This document shows, piece by piece, positions 25,846 through 34,050 of a stretch of 46,280 nucleotides of DNA. This stretch comes from Desulfosporosinus nitroreducens (GTDB lineage: Bacteria; Bacillota; Desulfitobacteriia; Desulfitobacteriales; Desulfitobacteriaceae): assembly GCF_023897015.1 (NCBI RefSeq), contig NZ_JAMHFY010000035.1:1-46280 (forward strand), in the 5' to 3' direction. The notes below the pieces were generated by a model. It did no database searches. It worked only from the letters and a program-made list of their open reading frames with translations, and had not been told where the DNA came from. A program made the translations under genes and the position numbers. Each line of letters starts with the position of its first letter. The stretch's first letter is position 1.

Positions 25846-27435
25846 ATGTTTAGTTCGGTCATTGGGGTTGTAGGGATAATTTTGTTAGGTCTTATTTTGA
25901 TCATCGTGGCGGTATTGAGCACTTGGAAAAAGATACCATCAGACAAAGCGGCTGTAATTGTAGGGTTAGGCAAGCCTAAGGTAGTTACTGGTGGTGGTAC
26001 TATGGTAATCCCGATTATACAGAGAATGGATGTCATTACACTAGAGAACATTATGTTTCCAGTAGAAATCAGACAAACTAAGACGGCATTAGGGGTACCA
26101 CTTAATGCAGAGGGCATCGTTGTAATTAAGGTTAAAAATGATCAAAATAGTATTTTAGCAGCTGTGCAACAGTTTAATTCTGCAAAAGAAGAACAAACCT
26201 TAACGACAATCAGAACCCAGGCATCTGAAATATGTAAAGGTAAGCTTCGTGAAATTGTATCATCCATGAGTGTCGAGGATATCTACAATGATAGGGAAAG
26301 TTTTTCAGCTAAAGTACAACAGGTAGCGGGAACTGAACTGGGTGAAATGGGTCTTGAGCTCAAATCATTTACGATCAATGATATTACGGATGATGAAGGA
26401 TATATTGAGGCTCTAGGTAAAGAACAAATCGCAAAGGTTAAATCAACAGCGGCTATTGCTGAAGCTGAAGCGGCTAAAGAACGTGAAATTCGTACGGCAG
26501 ACGCTCTTAGAGAACAGCAAATTAAAACGGCAGAGGCTCGTAAACTGGGTAAACAGGCAGAGCTGGGGGCAGAGGCCCAAATTGCTGAGGCAGAAAAAGA
26601 TAAAGAGTTAAAAATACTTGCGTACAAGAGAGACCAAGAAACACAGAAAGCCGTAGCGGATGCGGCCTATCAGATTCAGAGTAATATTACATCTAAAGAA
26701 GTTAAGAATACTGAAATGGATGCACTTGTGCTTGAAAAACAACGTGATAAAGAAGTAGCTGAAGCACAAGTACAGGTACTGATCATCACTGAAGAAAAGA
26801 ACATTGAGCTTGCTAAAAAGAGGGCTGAGAGAAAAGAAGCTGAGCTATCAGAGACAGTTGTTAAGCCTGCTGAAGCAGCTAGACAAAAACAACTATTAGA
26901 GGCAGAAGGGAGAAAGTTTGAGCAAGTTAAAGCGGCCGAAGCCGAGGCGGAAAAACTCCGCTTAGAGGGTGAGGCTCAAGCTAGTGTCATTGAAGCTGTG
27001 GGTAAAGCGGAAGCTGGCGCCATAAGGGCTAAGGGGTTAGCGGAAGCTGATGCACTTGCGGAGAAGGCTGAAGCACTTGCAAAAATGAACGAGGCTGGTA
27101 AACTCCAGATGGTTATTGAGAAACTTCCTGAAATCGCTAGAGCAGTCGCTGAGCCTCTATCTAGAATTGATAAAATCACAATCATTGGTGGCGGCGGCGG
27201 TTCAGATGGAACATCTGAAGTATCGAGATACACAGTGGGAGCACTTAAGGCAGTAACAGAGTCCCTAAAGGAAACGATTGGGTTTGACCTTATGGATGTA
27301 ATGAAGGCAAACACATTCGATGCTAAGACAACCAAGAACCTTAACATTGACGTAAAGGGTCTGCCAGAGGGTCTAGGATTAAGCAACGAGACTATAAGTG
27401 CTACTGTAGATAAAGTATTCGACGATACTAAGTAA
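25846..27435 (+). CDS. floT: Flotillin
   Basis: The 529-residue protein has an N-terminal hydrophobic hairpin, then an SPFH domain (about 30-190, with GGGTMVIPIIQRMDVITLENIM). A long Ala/Glu-rich coiled coil (about 200-430) contains repeated EAEAAKE-type motifs. The C-terminus has IDKITIIGGGGGSDGTSEVSRYTVGALKAVTESL. This is the YuaG/FloT pattern. It scaffolds functional membrane microdomains at the inner face of the membrane. ATG at 25846 has GGAGG upstream; the frame begins five codons earlier inside that site. It is co-transcribed with the NfeD gene and ends at a bidirectional terminator shared with the convergent SPFH operon. Confidence 0.93.
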   Translation: MFSSVIGVVGIILLGLILIIVAVLSTWKKIPSDKAAVIVGLGKPKVVTGGGTMVIPIIQRMDVITLENIMFPVEIRQTKTALGVPLNAEGIVVIKVKNDQNSILAAVQQFNSAKEEQTLTTIRTQASEICKGKLREIVSSMSVEDIYNDRESFSAKVQQVAGTELGEMGLELKSFTINDITDDEGYIEALGKEQIAKVKSTAAIAEAEAAKEREIRTADALREQQIKTAEARKLGKQAELGAEAQIAEAEKDKELKILAYKRDQETQKAVADAAYQIQSNITSKEVKNTEMDALVLEKQRDKEVAEAQVQVLIITEEKNIELAKKRAERKEAELSETVVKPAEAARQKQLLEAEGRKFEQVKAAEAEAEKLRLEGEAQASVIEAVGKAEAGAIRAKGLAEADALAEKAEALAKMNEAGKLQMVIEKLPEIARAVAEPLSRIDKITIIGGGGGSDGTSEVSRYTVGALKAVTESLKETIGFDLMDVMKANTFDAKTTKNLNIDVKGLPEGLGLSNETISATVDKVFDDTK

Positions 27436-27549
27436 AAAACCAAAGCTTAATAAAAAGTGTTAATAAGTAGGGTATTCCCTAGGTAATTGAGTATGAAGAA
27501 GCTTGTCAATGTAGAGTAGTTAGTATCATATTATCATATCCGTATAAGC

Positions 27550-27592
27550 AAAAAGAAACTGGAACACTGCTAAGCGCTCCAGTTTTTTTCTT
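27550..27592. terminator. Bidirectional terminator between convergent operons
   Basis: AAAAAGAAACTGGA (27550-27563) pairs with TCCAGTTTTTTTCTT (27578-27592). It lies between the flotillin gene and the convergent ribbon-helix-helix gene and overlaps the latter's stop codon. Confidence 0.75.
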
Positions 27593-27782
27593 ATACCTCT
27601 TTTGACGTCTGCGAATCTTCAGTGCTACTATGCTCTTGTAAACGTCCTGCCCGTCGGACTGCGTCCCGGAGCAAAAATTCGATATGTGCATTGGCACTTC
27701 GGAATTCATCGGCTGCCCAGCGTTCTAAAGCTGCATAAAGTTTAGGATCAAGGCGTAAGGGGAATTGTTTTTTTGTTGCCAT
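27591..27782 (-). CDS. Arc-like ribbon-helix-helix protein
   Basis: The 63-residue protein is [47 protein letters not shown] plus a short polar tail. The [17 protein letters not shown]...[14 protein letters not shown] pattern is the beta-strand/helix/helix of Arc-family DNA-binding proteins. ATG at 27782 is chosen over an upstream in-frame ATG because family members start at MA(T/K)KK. It lies 81 bases downstream of the SPFH gene on the same strand and is probably co-transcribed. It may regulate that gene, but no target is evident. Confidence 0.7.
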   Translation of the reverse strand: MATKKQFPLRLDPKLYAALERWAADEFRSANAHIEFLLRDAVRRAGRLQEHSSTEDSQTSKEV

Positions 27783-27863
27783 AGTTATCCACATCCAATA
27801 TCAAGCTGCAAATTCTTTGTACTGTCGGAATGCATAAGTCGCTTAGTGCAGCAAATTTTCACA

Positions 27864-28706
27864 TCAATACATGGTTCCAGTATTAATGACAGGTTGGCTT
27901 GAACGTTCAGAAACGATGGAAACGAGCAGGTTATTAATCATAGCGGCCTTGCGCTCTTCATCAAGTTTTACAACACCATCATTTTCGATTCGTTCAATAG
28001 CCATCTGAACCATACCGACGGCGCCCTCGACAATAATTTGGCGTGCAGAGAGGATGGCAGTAGCTTGCTGTCGTTGGAGCATTGCGCCTGCAATTTCAGT
28101 CGCATAGGCTAAATGAGTAAGACGAGCTTCGGTCACTTCCACTCCCGCAAGTTTAAGTCGTTGTTGGAGTTCGTTCATCAATTCAGTGGATACTTCTTCA
28201 GGATTACCCCTTAAAGAAAAACCTTTACCTTCAAAATTATCATATGCGTAACGCGTTGCTACGTGGCGCAAGGCAGTTTCACTTTGGATTTCTACAAATC
28301 CTTCATATTTCTCAACATCAAGAGTTGCCTTGGCGGTATCAACGACCCGAAAGACGACGACTGCGGCAATTTCAACTGGATTACCTTCAATGTCATTGAC
28401 TTTGAGAGTTTTGCTGTTAAAATTTCGAACCCGTAAAGAAACTCCTTTGCGTATAGCTAATGGAACACTTAACCATAAGCCAGGTTCGCGGAGCGTACCG
28501 AGATAGCTTCCAAAAAAGACCAGGGTATAGGACTTATTCGGTTGAACGACGATAATTCCAGTCGCCAGGAAGAGGGACAGAATAATTAGAGGGATACCCA
28601 CCGCCAATTTTCCCTGGACAACTAAGGCAATTCCACCGATCAGAAGGGCAAGCATAAGAATCAGAGCAAGATAACCATTGACAGCCCATGCTTTCTTTTC
28701 AATCAT
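27864..28706 (-). CDS. SPFH/band 7 membrane protein
   Basis: The 280-residue protein has two N-terminal membrane helices (about 10-55), then a band-7 domain (YTLVFFGSYLGTLREPGLWLSVP...VSLRVRNFNSKTLKVNDIEGNPVEIAAVVVFRV, through ATRYAYDNFEGKGFSLRGNPEEVS). The C-terminal helix is EVTEARLTHLAYATEIAGAMLQRQQA. It differs from flotillin in lacking the Ala/Glu coiled coil. AAGGAGG precedes the ATG. It forms a two-gene unit with the ribbon-helix-helix gene. It is probably a membrane-associated oligomeric scaffold; the function is unknown. Confidence 0.85.
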   Translation of the reverse strand: MIEKKAWAVNGYLALILMLALLIGGIALVVQGKLAVGIPLIILSLFLATGIIVVQPNKSYTLVFFGSYLGTLREPGLWLSVPLAIRKGVSLRVRNFNSKTLKVNDIEGNPVEIAAVVVFRVVDTAKATLDVEKYEGFVEIQSETALRHVATRYAYDNFEGKGFSLRGNPEEVSTELMNELQQRLKLAGVEVTEARLTHLAYATEIAGAMLQRQQATAILSARQIIVEGAVGMVQMAIERIENDGVVKLDEERKAAMINNLLVSIVSERSSQPVINTGTMY

Positions 28707-28827
28707 TTTAATTCCTCCTTGAATTCATATCGATATTAATATGATATCACATTTGTCCAATATGTAAAGTGTTCTCTGTGGTTTCTTAAACTGAAAGATT
28801 TACCATTAAAGGGGAACATGACTTATG

Positions 28828-28867
28828 TATAAAGGACCGAGGCATTATTTCGCCCCGGTCCTTTATA
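28828..28867. terminator. Perfectly paired hairpin in the SPFH-SDR gap
   Basis: TATAAAGGACCG...GGC pairs with GCC...CGGTCCTTTATA over about 14 bp. It has no long T-run. It could be a terminator for either direction or a protein-binding site. The rest of 28707-29198 holds no supported gene. Confidence 0.5.
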
Positions 28868-29198
28868 ATGTTGGTTTTGAATAAAACTAGTTAAAGCAAT
28901 GATAGAAAATGAAAAGAGTTGCTTTTAAGAAGTGACGTTCATTTTGGTTGAATTCTGCCAGAGTATCAAAAAATGCCTTCAGATTGTCTGTAAAACTATA
29001 AAGAATCCCTCGTCTTGAACGGCATCAACGAGTCTTTTTACATACTGGGAAGAAAATTCGTGACACCAATCGGGTGGTAGAAGCCCAACAGTATGAATTA
29101 AAGTATTTTAAAAAGAATGGTATTAGGGAAATATTATGAGTATAAATCCTTAAAAAGGTCATTTTAATAGTGAAATAGCAGAAGAGGGGGAATAACTT

Positions 29199-30062
29199 AT
29201 GCCTAAAATACCTCAACCAACGTTTCCAGCACAACATCAGGAACAACAACCGGGAATTGAATCCTTAATGAATCCTTTACCTGTGGCGGAGGATGTAAGT
29301 TATGTCGGCAGCAATAAGTTAAACGGAAAGGTTGCCATTATTTCGGGGGGAGACAGTGGAATTGGTCGTGCAGTGTCCATAGCTTATGCCAAAGAGGGTG
29401 CCGATCTTGTACTTGTCTACCTGAATGAACATGATGATGCTAATCAGACAAAAGCACGTATAGAGCAATTGGGTCATCGTTGCATTATTATGGCAGGGGA
29501 TATTGGGGACGAACTTTTTTGTCAGCAAGTGGTCAAGCAGACGCTTGAAACCTTTGGGAGACTTGATATCCTAGTCAACAATGCAGGAGAACAACACCCG
29601 CAAAACAGTTTGTTAGACATCACAAGTGCGCAACTCGAAAGAACTTTTCGAACGAATATATTTGGTTACTTTTATCTAACTAAAGCCGCTTTGCCCTACC
29701 TGAAAGCGGGGAGTGTGATTATCAACACTGCTTCCATTACCGCGTATGAAGGGCATGACCAACTCATTGATTATTCTGCAACTAAAGGGGCAGTGGTTTC
29801 ATTCAACCGTTCTCTGTCAGAATCACTTTGTAAATTGGGGATAAGGGTTAATGGTGTCGCGCCAGGTCCAATATGGACGCCATTAATACCAGCTTCTTTT
29901 CAAGCAGACCATGTGGCGACTTTCGGAAGTACTACTCCTATGCAACGTGCAGGGCAACCGAAAGAGCTTGCACCAGCCTATGTATTTTTGGCCTCGGCTG
30001 ATTCCTCTTATATGTCTGGACAGGTGCTTCACATCAATGGGGGTACAATTATAAACAGTTAA
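29199..30062 (+). CDS. Short-chain dehydrogenase/reductase (YhdF/general stress type)
   Basis: The 287-residue protein has a proline-rich lead (MPKIPQPTFPAQHQEQQPGIES), then the Rossmann motif GGDSGIGRAVSIAYAKEGAD, NNAGEQH, the catalytic IINTASITAYEGHDQLIDYSATKGA (Ser, Tyr, Lys) and VNGVAPGPIWTPLIP. The long N-terminus with 'QH...PG.E..M.P.P' is typical of the glucose/ribitol-dehydrogenase-like SDRs found in Bacillus spores and stress regulons. GAGGGGG precedes the ATG. It is a single gene; the substrate is unknown. Confidence 0.87.
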   Translation: MPKIPQPTFPAQHQEQQPGIESLMNPLPVAEDVSYVGSNKLNGKVAIISGGDSGIGRAVSIAYAKEGADLVLVYLNEHDDANQTKARIEQLGHRCIIMAGDIGDELFCQQVVKQTLETFGRLDILVNNAGEQHPQNSLLDITSAQLERTFRTNIFGYFYLTKAALPYLKAGSVIINTASITAYEGHDQLIDYSATKGAVVSFNRSLSESLCKLGIRVNGVAPGPIWTPLIPASFQADHVATFGSTTPMQRAGQPKELAPAYVFLASADSSYMSGQVLHINGGTIINS

Positions 30063-30209
30063 ACTTGAATTTTACTGCTTAGAATAATCTGAGATCTTAG
30101 ATTTATGGAGCATCGTTCACAGGCTGTAGTTTTCGTTATAGTATTGCCTTCTTTAGGGCAGTGAGTCTAAAATGTCGATGGAAGTGTATAAAGCAAAATG
30201 AATTATTTG

Positions 30210-30252
30210 AGTCACGAATGACTGACAAAAGTCCTTCGTGACTTAGTTTTTT
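30210..30252 (+). terminator. Terminator downstream of the SDR gene
   Basis: AGTCACGAA pairs with TTCGTGACT, followed by TAGTTTTTT. The 3' arm carries TGACTT (30239-30244), the half-site also found upstream of the sigma-54 promoters. The stretch 30253-30448 shows no gene. Confidence 0.7.
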
Positions 30253-30448
30253 AAAAAAGATAAATTAAGTGAGACATTGAGCAGAGAAATGATCTTCAGA
30301 AATTTAGAACAAAACGAGTAAAGTTATTTGAAAAAATCCAAAACAAATCAAGAAAAGTTCAAGATAAATGCAGTTTGGCTATCTTCTAAAGAACTTCAGT
30401 TGAAATTATGCTTCAAGAGATGATTTAAGAGCTACTTTAATCCACTCT

Positions 30449-30464
30449 TGGCATTGAATTTGCA
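30449..30464 (+). promoter_or_regulatory. Sigma-54 promoter of pylT-pylSc
   Basis: TGGCATTGAATTTGCA matches the -24/-12 consensus TGGCAC-N5-TTGCA at all critical bases (GG and GC, correct spacing). Transcription would start near 30475, about 35 bases before the tRNA. The same element occurs at 32795, 40813 and 42733. Confidence 0.8.
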
Positions 30465-30510
30465 TTATATCAAAATGTAGTTCATTAGAGACTTGAAGTC
30501 ATTCAAACAT

Positions 30511-30582
30511 GGGGGGTAGATCGGATTGATCGCGTGGACTCTAAATCCGCGTAGGCGGGTGAAACTCCCGTACTCCTCGCCA
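30511..30582 (+). tRNA. pylT: tRNA-Pyl (anticodon CUA, amber suppressor)
   Basis: The 72-nt gene folds as a typical tRNA-Pyl: a 7-bp acceptor stem (GGGGGGT/ACTCCTC with two G-U pairs), one base before the D stem, and a 4-bp D stem (GATC/GATC) with a 5-nt loop. The anticodon stem has 6 bp (CGTGGA/TCCGCG) and the loop is CTCTAAA with CTA at 30541-30543. The variable loop has 3 nt, the T loop is TGAAACT, the discriminator is G and CCA is encoded. It reads UAG as pyrrolysine when charged by PylSc/PylSn. It lies 24 bases before pylSc and downstream of a sigma-54 promoter, so it is probably cut from the pylSc message. Confidence 0.97.
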
Positions 30583-30605
30583 ATTAATTCAGGGGGTATG
30601 CTTTA

Positions 30606-31439
30606 GTGAGCATTACATGGACAATGATCCAAAAACAACGTTTACAAGAACTAAACGCTAGTGAAATATTGCAAGAGATGTGTTTCGAGTCTCAGCATGA
30701 ACGGGATCGAGCCTATCAAGAGCAAGAGCATCTTTTGGTGGTTAGAGGAAAACAGAAGTTACTGGAACTGTTAGAAACTACAAGACGTCCTGCTTTAAGT
30801 GTACTTGAACAACAACTCGTAGAAGCTTTAACACAAAAAGGATTCGTTCAAGTTGTCACTCCAACGATTATCTCAAAAACAGCCTTAGCAAAGATGTCAG
30901 TGTCAGATGATCATCCGCTTTTTTCTCAAGTCTTTTGGCTGGATTCTAAACGATGTTTACGTCCGATGTTGGCCCCTAATCTATATACCTTATGGAAAGA
31001 TCTATTGCGTTTATGGGAAAAGCCAATCCGTATCTTTGAGATCGGGACTTGCTACAGGAAGGAATCCAAGGGTGCCTTACATCTGAATGAGTTTACAATG
31101 CTTAACCTGACGGAATTAGGCTTGCCTGAAGATCAGAGGCATCAACGATTGGAAGAGCTTGCTTCTCTGGTCATGGATACCGCGGGGATTGTCGATTATC
31201 AGTTGGAATCAGAATCATCCGTTGTTTATGGAGATACTTTAGATGTTGTTAAAGGGATTGAATTAGGTTCAAGTGCCATGGGTCCACATGCGCTTGATGA
31301 TCAATGGGGAATTTTTGATCCATGGGTTGGAATAGGATTTGGTTTAGAACGTTTACTAATGATTAAGGAAGGTTCCCAGAATGTCCAAAGCATGGGTAGA
31401 AGCCTTACTTATCTTAATGGTGTGCGGTTAAATATCTAA
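30606..31439 (+). CDS. pylSc: Pyrrolysyl-tRNA synthetase, catalytic C-terminal domain
   Basis: The 277-residue class II synthetase domain has VTPTIISKTALAKMSVSDDHPLFSQVFWLDSKRCLRPMLAPNLYTLW, motif 2 RIFEIGTCYRKES, HLNEFTMLNLTELG, SSVVYGDTLDVVKG and motif 3 GIGFGLERLLM. This closely fits bacterial PylSc. In bacteria the tRNA-binding N-domain is a separate gene, found here at 36178-36501. GTG at 30606 has GGGGG nine bases upstream. It ligates pyrrolysine to tRNA-Pyl. The gap of about 100 bases to the next gene has no terminator. Confidence 0.97.
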   Translation: MSITWTMIQKQRLQELNASEILQEMCFESQHERDRAYQEQEHLLVVRGKQKLLELLETTRRPALSVLEQQLVEALTQKGFVQVVTPTIISKTALAKMSVSDDHPLFSQVFWLDSKRCLRPMLAPNLYTLWKDLLRLWEKPIRIFEIGTCYRKESKGALHLNEFTMLNLTELGLPEDQRHQRLEELASLVMDTAGIVDYQLESESSVVYGDTLDVVKGIELGSSAMGPHALDDQWGIFDPWVGIGFGLERLLMIKEGSQNVQSMGRSLTYLNGVRLNI

Positions 31440-31540
31440 TGAACTGAGAGATACAGATGTAAGGCTTTACGATCGGTGCATTAGAATTGACTAAGTGTTT
31501 TAGAGAAAATTCTAATTTGAATGGGAGGATCAATAATTTT

Positions 31541-32494
31541 ATGACTGAACCAATTATGATCGAACCCTCCATATCGATGGAGCATATCGGACGCATCTAC
31601 AAAATGATCAGTGAAATTCCTTTCTTTAATGAGGGCAGAATTAGTGCAATTGAAATCTTGCCCGGTGGACTAACGAATAGCAACTATAAGGTAACAATTA
31701 GTGAAGTGACCTATGCGGTTAGACTTGCCGGAGCAGGCACTATGGAATACCTGAATCGTCCTGCTGAAAAGCATAACGCACAGCTTATGGCGGATATTCA
31801 AATCAGTGCGCCCATTATTTACTATGATGAAACAACAGGAAACCAAGTATGTAAGTATATAGATGATTGTATTACGTTACATATTAAAGACTTCCAAGAG
31901 GAAGAACGTTATCTTAGTATGGCAGCCCATGTTTTTAAAAAGTATCATGATTGCCAGAAGGAATTTATCTCTGTTTTTAACCCCTTAAAAGAAATTGATG
32001 CTTATATTCAATTATTAGCAGAGAAAAACTTTGAATTTTATGAAGGTGCCGAAACCATGAAGGAAAAAGTTGAAGAAATTAAGTTACTCTTTAAGAATAA
32101 TCCTCCTCCTCAAGCCCCATGTCACAATGATCCACTTTGTGAAAACTGGTTAGACGATAAAAAGAATTTCTATCTTATTGATTGGGAATACGGCGGAATG
32201 AACGATCCGTTGTTCGATTTAGGAGCACTGGCGATTGAAGCAGAACTAACTGATGAGCAAGAACGCTTTTTCTTAAAGGAATATTATGGCGGGGACTTGA
32301 CAGAGAAACAACTGGGCTCTCTTATTATTAATAAATTTCTGTGCGATGCATTATGGTCCTATTGGGCAGTACTGCAAATTGCTATGGGTAAATCTCGAGA
32401 AGAGTATTGGCCATATGGTTTAAACAGATTTAATCGAGCTTACGCCCTAATTCACAATGAAAGCTTAGACCGAGCTATCAAAGCTAATCAATAG
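31541..32494 (+). CDS. Choline/ethanolamine kinase-like phosphotransferase (LicA type)
   Basis: The 317-residue APH/ChoK-fold protein has ILPGGLTNSNYKV (nucleotide loop), YAVRLAGAG (catalytic-lysine position replaced by Arg or displaced), the Brenner motif CHNDPLCENW near residue 198 and DWEYGGMNDPLFDLGALA (metal-binding Asp). This is the LicA / choline kinase family rather than the antibiotic kinases. ATG at 31541 follows GGGAGG. It splits the pyl genes, sitting between pylSc and pylB, and a LicB-like transporter lies downstream at 41054. I infer a link to choline. The stop is UAG, 11 codons before a UGA. Confidence 0.8.
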   Translation: MTEPIMIEPSISMEHIGRIYKMISEIPFFNEGRISAIEILPGGLTNSNYKVTISEVTYAVRLAGAGTMEYLNRPAEKHNAQLMADIQISAPIIYYDETTGNQVCKYIDDCITLHIKDFQEEERYLSMAAHVFKKYHDCQKEFISVFNPLKEIDAYIQLLAEKNFEFYEGAETMKEKVEEIKLLFKNNPPPQAPCHNDPLCENWLDDKKNFYLIDWEYGGMNDPLFDLGALAIEAELTDEQERFFLKEYYGGDLTEKQLGSLIINKFLCDALWSYWAVLQIAMGKSREEYWPYGLNRFNRAYALIHNESLDRAIKANQ

Positions 32495-32542
32495 GTAGAA
32501 TATAGACATTCATTTACTGCATTCCTCTGATATTTATTAATG

Positions 32543-32573
32543 GCCCGGTGTTATTTACCGGGTCTCTTTTTAT
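32543..32573 (+). terminator. Terminator after pylSc and the kinase
   Basis: GGCCCGGT pairs with ACCGGGTC around a 7-nt loop, followed by TCTTTTTAT. It separates the pylT-pylSc-kinase unit from the pylB operon. The rest of 32574-32931 has no gene, only the sigma-54 element and a TGACTT half-site at 32619-32624. Confidence 0.75.
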
Positions 32574-32794
32574 TTGATGAAATGATTAAGTACAAGATAA
32601 GTTGATATGAGTTAATAATGACTTAAGAGGAGTGCTACCCGACTTGACTACGGATGTTTTCGACCTGTCATGAATAAAATGACGCCCGATCCAGGCATGA
32701 ATGAAGCTTTGAAAATGAGAGATATCCGTTATAACAGAAGGCTTCACAGAGTTCGCAAGGATAATGTCAGTATCTAAATATTGCATGCTTATCT

Positions 32795-32810
32795 TGGCAT
32801 AAAACTTGCA
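32795..32810 (+). promoter_or_regulatory. Sigma-54 promoter of the pylBCD operon
   Basis: TGGCATAAAACTTGCA is a full -24/-12 match with the same TGGCAT and spacing as the other three elements. Transcription would start near 32822, about 110 bases before pylB. Confidence 0.8.
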
Positions 32811-32931
32811 ACTATATTAGATTCAAAGCTGAATATTGAATTTATTAAATTATAATGTATCAACTCATAGCCTAACCATAGTAGTACATGACCAATAATA
32901 TGTAATACTCGATGAAAAAGAAGGTGACTTA

Positions 32932-34050
32932 ATGGCAGTGAATTCGGCGACTAACCCAAAATTAGATGAAATATTGATCAAAGCTACTAAGGAGATCCCT
33001 TTAAACCAAGATGAACTTCTTTCTTTATTAAGAGTATCGGATGAAAAAGAATTAACTCAGGTGTTTGAAGCAGCTAGGCTACTTCGGACTCGTTACTTCC
33101 TTAATAAGGTATTCAGTTATGGTTTTGTGTATTTCTCAACTTATTGTCGAAATGAATGCGCCTTTTGTTTTTACCGTAAGTCAAACAAATCGTTGCAGCG
33201 TTACCGTAAAACGGATTTGGAAATTATGAAGACTGCTTTTAGTCTGATAGATTCAGGAGTTCACTTGATAGATTTGACCATGGGAGAAGATTCTTACTTT
33301 TTTCAAAACCAAGGTTCGGGTTTTGCTCATATGATTAGAACTGTGGAAATGATTAAGAAAAGCACAAGTATTCCAATTATGCTTTCAGCGGGAGTTCTTC
33401 CAGAAGATGTTCTATCGGAATTTAAAGAGGCTGGCGTCGATTGGTATGCTACTTATCAAGAAACCCATAACCCCAAATTGTACAGTCGGCTTAGACTTGG
33501 TCAAAGCTATGACGAACGAATGAATAGAAAAACAGACGCGCAGAAGATGGGGTTTCTCCTAGAAGAGGGATTACTTACCGGAGTGGGGGATACGGACGAA
33601 GATTTGGTTAATTCGTTTGAGGAAATGAAAAAGCTGGGGGCAGACCAACTGCGAGTAATGAGCTTTATCCCTCAGAAAGACACCCCAATGCAACACTTTT
33701 CTGCAGTACCTCGAGCGCGCGAGTTACTTGTAATAGCAATCATGCGTCTGGTATTTCCGGATCGTTTAATTCCTGCCTCCTTGGATGTGGATGGCTTGAA
33801 CGGCCTAGCGGAACGTCTAAACGCTGGAGCTAATGTCGTCACTTCAATAATACCCCCTGAGTCTGGTTTAGCTGGGGTGTCTAATCATTCGTTAGATATT
33901 GAAGACGGGAATCGGACAATTAGTAAGATTACTCCCATCCTGGAGAAGTGTGGGCTTGTTATGGCAAGCCGTCAGGACTACAAAGATTGGATTCTTATGC
34001 GTCAGAATAAGTTTAGTATTTCGAGAAAGGAAGCCTGTGCATGCGAGTAG
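32932..34050 (+). CDS. pylB: Pyrrolysine biosynthesis radical SAM lysine mutase
   Basis: The 372-residue protein has a radical SAM motif CRNECAFCFYRKSN (Cys72, Cys76, Cys79). Typical PylB stretches include DLTMGEDSYFF, MLSAGVLPEDVLSEFKEAGVDWYATYQETHNP, GVGDTDED and SFIPQKDTPM. It converts lysine to 3-methylornithine, the first step of pyrrolysine synthesis. GAAGGTGA precedes the ATG. It overlaps pylC by ten bases. Its stop is UAG, and the same frame meets two more UAGs 30 and 45 bases later, a striking feature in a pyrrolysine gene. Confidence 0.97.
   Translation: MAVNSATNPKLDEILIKATKEIPLNQDELLSLLRVSDEKELTQVFEAARLLRTRYFLNKVFSYGFVYFSTYCRNECAFCFYRKSNKSLQRYRKTDLEIMKTAFSLIDSGVHLIDLTMGEDSYFFQNQGSGFAHMIRTVEMIKKSTSIPIMLSAGVLPEDVLSEFKEAGVDWYATYQETHNPKLYSRLRLGQSYDERMNRKTDAQKMGFLLEEGLLTGVGDTDEDLVNSFEEMKKLGADQLRVMSFIPQKDTPMQHFSAVPRARELLVIAIMRLVFPDRLIPASLDVDGLNGLAERLNAGANVVTSIIPPESGLAGVSNHSLDIEDGNRTISKITPILEKCGLVMASRQDYKDWILMRQNKFSISRKEACACE

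Noticed and set aside
30210-30252. Activator palindrome upstream of pylT
   Set aside because: The symmetry is better explained as a Rho-independent terminator with a T-run, although it includes one TGACTT.
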